Source: Asterionellopsis glacialis (Eukaryota; Bacillariophyta; Plagiogrammaphyceae; Rhaphoneidales; Asterionellopsidaceae). From it: 11,650 nucleotides of DNA. The translations under genes and the position numbers were made by a program. The stretch lies in contig WKLE02002505.1 in assembly GCA_014885115.2 (NCBI GenBank), forward strand, positions 4,676 to 16,325, written 5' to 3'. This document shows positions 8,701 to 11,650 of this stretch, piece after piece (within the stretch, counting starts at the first letter, position 1; each line of letters begins with the position of its first letter). Below the pieces are notes generated by a model, which was not told where the DNA came from, did not search any database, and saw only the letters and a list, made by a program, of their open reading frames with translations.

Positions 8701-10616
8701 TCCACTCCGCTGCCTCCGTTGGATACTCTCCGTGGAGGGGGGTTGCGAGGTTTGCGCGGTGAATCATTTCCTGGACGATTGGCTTGTCCTTGAATCAACT
8801 TTTGATTCGCCCTTTGCACAGCACTTTGAACAAATTCATTCAAATGGAACATGTCATCAAGTCCATCCAATTGTTCCATTTCCACCATTTTTTGTATAGC
8901 CATACTAACTTGTTTTGATCGTGATTCACACAGTTGCAACATTTCTTCGACTGTTGTTGAATTCGTTTGTATATTAGGACCACAGCATCTCATTAAATTA
9001 GTTGCACATTCACGAACTTCATTCATTTCATCTTCAGTCATAAAAAGGATAGGCTTTGGTTTATTTCTTCTTGTCTCCTTTGATCTGGGATGAACAGGTC
9101 CTTCTATCGAAGTAGCACCCATTTCGGGGTGAATACTTCCAGTGCTAACAGCAGGAGCGCATATGGCATTGAGTGGCTTTGCATGCAGTGTACTGTGCTG
9201 TGAATCATTGCCATCTTGGTGGTGCCCTTCTGCTCCTTGTTCTCTTTCTGTGCCTCCGGCACTATGGTGCTCATGTGTGACAAGTCTTAATCGATCGGAG
9301 CCCTTCCAAATCAAGTCTCCGTGGTACCCGAAATTTGCTCTGAATTCAAAAAAGACTCCTCCGGAAGGAACAGTCCTAGGAACAACAAGGCCAACAGCAG
9401 GCACACAACTTTCTGAAATATCAAATCCGGGATAGTTGGTCGGCACAGCACAAATCCTTCCGCAATGCGTGAAGAAAACTCTACGCAAGCCTAAAATTTC
9501 TATTCCACACCCTAAAGTATCACCTGATTTGAAGTTGATTTGTGAAATATGCTGCTGTCTCACGCCAGCCACAAAAATTTCTCCCCGGGTGGAAAATCCT
9601 ATGGATTGAGAACGGTCACCTGGGTGTCGATTTGGCAAAATTGGAAATGGATGTTTGCTTGCTCCGTGCTCAACAGCTGATATATTGGGTTGGGTATCCA
9701 AACCGATATAGACACTTTCATCCGGATAACTGGTACGGTTGTTCATATATATGGCAACTTCAAAGTAAAACACATCATTGTCACCTGATATAGTTGACGA
9801 AGACAAAGAATTAGTTATTCGGGTTGTGTCCGTTATTGAAGGATAAATACTTGAACTACCATTCCCACTACTATTGATACTGTCGATCGAACCGATACTG
9901 ATAATATTGTTGCCGTGTTCTGATTTTGCCCTTTGAGTTGTAGCTTGCAAGAGATGCTTTATTGGAACACTTCTATTTGCTAGTACCATATTGGTGTGTT
10001 TGGAGGTGATCTGGAGATGAAGTGGACCGTGTTCTATAAATTCTAGAAAGGCGGTGGAAGGTGCTGGACAACTCCATCGATCTGGAATTACTGTCTGCAG
10101 CGAATCGGAAGTGCCGTTTCTAGACCGTAGATGAATATTGCGGCTCCCGTTACTTTCAACACCTGCATCATTTTTTGATTTCCTGTTTTGACGAGATGCA
10201 AAAGTTAATGCATTATTGCGAGAATTCGAATTAGAAGAAACGGTGTTTGAGGGAACATTGACATTGGTATGAGCACCGGGAAGCCTTGCGCTTCGGGCGT
10301 TTGTTTGGACTGATGATGCTGTTGGTGTTGGGTTGAACTGATGTGGTCTCCTGAACGATGAAGTGTTTCGTACAGGACTAGAATTGGTGCCGGAACTACT
10401 ATTGTTAGTATGAAGAGGCTGTTCATCGCCACGGCTCGCATTCCGATTTGCTGTACGTGCCTGCATTCCTCTTTGCCCAGATCGTTGGGAAGTTGAAGTC
10501 CCTACATTTTCGTCTTCATAAATATTCCCATATATATTATCGCCACCCGAGTGACTGGAAGCGGAGCCAGGAGGAGATCGGTTTGCTACCGGGCGTCTAT
10601 AACTGCGGGACTCCAT
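2740..10616 (-). CDS. Giant SPRY - armadillo-repeat - LRR - CHAT protease - STAND-like NTPase protein, three exons
   Basis: Spliced model on the - strand: exons 10616-8602, 8478-7396 and 7312-2740, giving 2556 residues. The start has an in-frame TAA six bases upstream. Domains in order: a disordered Ser/Asn/Arg-rich region (1-180), SPRY (about 195-440), a GAT-like helical segment (about 528-610), armadillo-type repeats (about 637-1390), a Ser/Gly/Asp-rich linker (about 1390-1430), an uncharacterised segment, ribonuclease-inhibitor-type LRRs (about 1610-1930), a CHAT domain (about 2040-2250; His2113, Cys2159), and a NB-ARC/STAND-like NTPase (about 2306-2545). No membrane segment or signal peptide is seen, so it is probably cytosolic or nuclear. 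CHAT domains are caspase-clan cysteine proteases, and STAND NTPases act as switches in NLR-type receptors. A ligand-triggered protease in immunity or cell death is therefore plausible, but it is inference. The protein stops soon after the NTPase GxP-like motif. The exon structure is well supported; small in-frame introns inside exon 3 cannot be excluded. Confidence 0.88.
2776..3495 (-). other. STAND/NB-ARC-like NTPase segment with degenerate Walker A
   Basis: Residues about 2306-2545. FFLGREIDMYNVLRLI matches the GRE entry motif of STAND NTPases. The Walker A position reads LLSEPGVGCSSLA, with cysteine (codon 3400-3402) where lysine is expected. AFVVFDGTNHL is a Walker B-like strand, and VRVLLTGHKSLG sits where the sensor motif (usually TSR) would be. 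LLGNGVPSRIEKAA resembles the GxP helix. The protein ends about 30 residues later, so no winged-helix domain follows. Confidence 0.75.
3661..4293 (-). other. CHAT (caspase-like) protease domain of the CHAT protein
   Basis: Residues about 2040-2250. The histidine motif LHYSGHGHENYLPFEDG (catalytic His2113, codon 4072-4074) and the cysteine motif FVFVSACHSGLAGETF followed by AGVPHVV (catalytic Cys2159, codon 3934-3936) are both intact. Downstream, AALAFTRQFYLALAVGRTVQEAF matches the end of CHAT domains, where a helix follows the phrase for entry of the target or partner. The start ITVLFSAPLVY resembles the first strand of the fold. Activity is expected from the intact pair but not shown. Confidence 0.9.
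4621..5583 (-). other. Ribonuclease-inhibitor-type leucine-rich repeats of the CHAT protein
   Basis: Residues about 1610-1930. Clear repeats are LRILDLSGNELGDEVCSRLL, LEQLDLANNSIG, LHTLNLASNHLC, FKSLDLSNNGLSDGDFDQIL and LLDLNLSGNNLSSSFID, with weaker ones before them. The LxxLxLxxNxLxD pattern is the long ribonuclease-inhibitor type found in animal NLR proteins rather than the shorter plant type. The region lies directly before the protease domain. Confidence 0.87.
7313..7395 (-). other. Intron 2 of the CHAT gene (phase 2)
   Basis: Read on the - strand, the donor is TTAGA|GTAAGGAT and the acceptor is TTTCTTCTCTCAG|TATAAT, with a strong pyrimidine tract. The split codon becomes GAT (Asp1033), and the join reads QDDIL-D-IIIEQGAIPPF, a typical armadillo repeat start. 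Length is 83 bases. Retention would add an immediate in-frame TAA. Confidence 0.87.
8479..8601 (-). other. Intron 1 of the CHAT gene (phase 2)
   Basis: Read on the - strand, the donor is ATGAA|GTAAGTTG and the acceptor is TTGCTTGTACGCAG|GTTTGC. The split codon becomes AAG (Lys672), and the join reads ALALMK-FARGDG within the armadillo region. The donor itself creates an in-frame TAA if the 123-base intron is retained. Confidence 0.85.
8787..9035 (-). other. Possible GAT-like three-helix bundle in the CHAT protein
   Basis: Residues about 528-610 are helical, with the phrases EMLQLCESRSKQVSMAIQKM and LDGLDDMFHLNEFVQSAV. This resembles GAT domains of TOM1/GGA adaptors, where a similar helix ends in a LLxxND element and binds ubiquitin. 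The match is only by eye, and a generic helical linker is a real alternative. Confidence 0.4.
9297..10034 (-). other. SPRY domain segment of the CHAT protein
   Basis: Residues about 195-440. Recognisable SPRY elements are FYFEVAIY, ESVYIGLDTQ, SQSIGFSTRGEIFVAG, GDTLGCGIEI followed by RRVFFTHCG, the PAVGL strand, and a terminal FRANFGYHG matching the usual NFG. An insert of roughly 50 Ser/Asn-rich residues (about 225-275) interrupts the early strands. SPRY domains bind other proteins and often confer target recognition in eukaryotic immune and ubiquitin-ligase proteins. The partner here is unknown. Confidence 0.8.
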
Positions 10617-11650
10617 CTCTTAGGTTTTCTTTCGTTCTAGTAAAAGATAGTTGTTGCCGTTTCCTTTGACTTCTCTGTCGACGGACTATATTTTGGTCGA
10701 TTTTAGTCCTTCCAAAACTGTCAGTTGTCACCTGTCGTTGGATCAAAAAAGCGCAGGCACGAATCAAAGCAACTGCGTTGTTTCGTCTGGTAACTACAAC
10801 CGACGCCAATAATGTAAGACCTAGTAATATGAGGCACAATTCTGCACGATATTATCTACACCCGTTCTTCGTTTAATCTGAGGCCACACTATCAAAAGAT
10901 CCAGACTCTCGAGACTGATGGATCCCACGTCGAGTCAAAAATCCGCTACAGAAAACAGCAAGACTCAAAATCAAACTAGAAGGCGGGACGAAACCTGCAA
11001 CTAGGCACAATCAACAGGCCGATCTTTCTGGTTTTTGCTACTCTTATCACCTAAAGCACTTCGGTGATCTGCAGCTTCTGTAATTCGCAATGCAATCCTA
11101 CAAATTCAGCAATCGCGGCTTCTCTGTGAACCTGATCAGCTTGGTGTGCTTGCTACTTGATATTCATAAGCAGTTGAGCTTGCAGCAGTAGTCCTGATAG
11201 TTCTCCTCTCTCTAGAGATTCCTCTCCCGTCTCCAGGACCTCGTAGACTCAGTATTGTCCGTACCGTATGTACCAGGTAATGTACCTGGTAGGACTAGAA
11301 ACTTCTCTCTTGATAGAGGTCAGTAGCAGTTCCTACATCTGGTGGGACGCTACCTGGTACCAGGTACCTGGTACCTGGTAGTTGTTGTTGGTAGTAGTGT
11401 CCTAGAGTGTCCACCTGGTAGTGTGTCCTACTTTAGGGCTAGGTACTACCTGTACCTGGTAAGGTGCTAACAGTACGAGCACTGACTGTAATGTGGAGTC
11501 TAGTTGCGAAGATCAGAATCTATCCCCCCGTTATTATCGATGTCTTTAGTCCTACCTAATAGTACATACTGACTGTCTGTATTTAGTAAGTATCGTTCCT
11601 TTTAATTCTACCACTCGTACAGTTGTTGTACGTCTTATCCGAAACAAGTT
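10617..11650. other. Non-coding right flank, upstream of the CHAT gene
   Basis: No gene is recognised. The part next to 10616 must contain the 5' leader and promoter of the - strand CHAT gene, but no clear TATA or initiator element stands out. No tRNA or rRNA was seen. The far part from about 11200 becomes low in complexity, with CT-rich and CTGGTA-rich words. Confidence 0.5.
11271..11460. repeat. TACCTGG/CCAGGTA repeat cluster, right flank
   Basis: A perfect inverted repeat, TACCAGGTA and TACCTGGTA (11271-11279 and 11283-11291), has a three-base spacer. A heptamer array at 11351-11380 holds four TACCTGG-type units, one of them in the TACCAGG form. Further ACCTGGTA copies occur near 11413 and 11454, and GTCCTAGAG at 11399-11407 matches a word of the left flank. 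Copies are too short and irregular for a CRISPR array. Confidence 0.7.

Larger units (their letters stand above)
6241..8708 (-). other. Armadillo/HEAT-type helical repeat region of the CHAT protein
   Basis: Residues about 637-1390, spread over all three exons. Typical repeat phrases are GMHSLLTLFR, IRPAALALRNLTL, GALREIVQLLRDSKHDVCMAAAQILSSL, NHEIAFAAGNALLQLAV and QGAIPPFVSMAR with LRLVSIEALRVISED. Repeats after residue about 1100 are more diverged. This surface is expected to bind a protein partner or hold the adjacent domains. Confidence 0.78.

Noticed and set aside
2740..10616. Three separate - strand genes (2740-7380, 7392-8567, 8598-10616)
   Set aside because: The first two end on GTAAG donors, all phases match, acceptors are good, and the armadillo region continues across both joins.
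10597..10839. An 80-codon - strand open frame that overlaps the CHAT gene start out of frame
   Set aside because: It has a hydrophobic start followed by basic, low-information sequence and no recognisable family. It may at most be an upstream open frame in the leader, which RNA or ribosome profiling would have to show.
11351..11380. CRISPR-like array of TACCTGG units
   Set aside because: Units are only seven bases and lack unique spacers; the genome is eukaryotic.
1..11650. Bacterial origin, suggested by PqiA and CHAT families
   Set aside because: Both genes are interrupted by introns with canonical GT-AG ends whose removal restores conserved domains, and SPRY and armadillo domains are typical of eukaryotes.

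Overview
The window looks like nuclear DNA from a single-celled alga, most likely a diatom or another stramenopile. Its two genes are split by short GT-AG introns (83 to 212 bases), coding stretches are dense, and one gene encodes an intron-bearing PqiA-like membrane protein, a family I associate with diatoms. The species cannot be told from the sequence alone.

Layout: positions 1-341 hold no gene and contain short inverted repeats. A four-exon gene on the + strand (342-2148) encodes a 463-residue PqiA-type membrane protein with two four-helix halves. Positions 2149-2739 are a non-coding gap between convergent genes. A very large three-exon gene on the - strand (10616 down to 2740) encodes a predicted 2556-residue protein. 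Positions 10617-11650 have no recognisable gene, but carry CTGGTA/TACCAG repeats like those at the left end.

The large protein is the main item. In order it has a disordered N-terminus, a SPRY domain, a possible GAT-like helical bundle, a long armadillo-type helical repeat region, ribonuclease-inhibitor-type leucine-rich repeats, a CHAT caspase-like protease domain with an intact His/Cys pair, and a C-terminal STAND-like NTPase whose Walker A lysine is replaced by cysteine. This reads as a one-chain sensor-plus-protease, comparable in logic to NLR immune receptors and bacterial CHAT defence proteins but with its own domain order. The immune or cell-death role is inference.

The three long - strand reading frames are one gene. 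Each of the first two ends exactly on a GTAAG donor, all junctions are phase 2, and the acceptors restore uninterrupted repeat sequence. Nothing in the sequence links the PqiA-like gene to the CHAT gene functionally; they are convergent neighbours.
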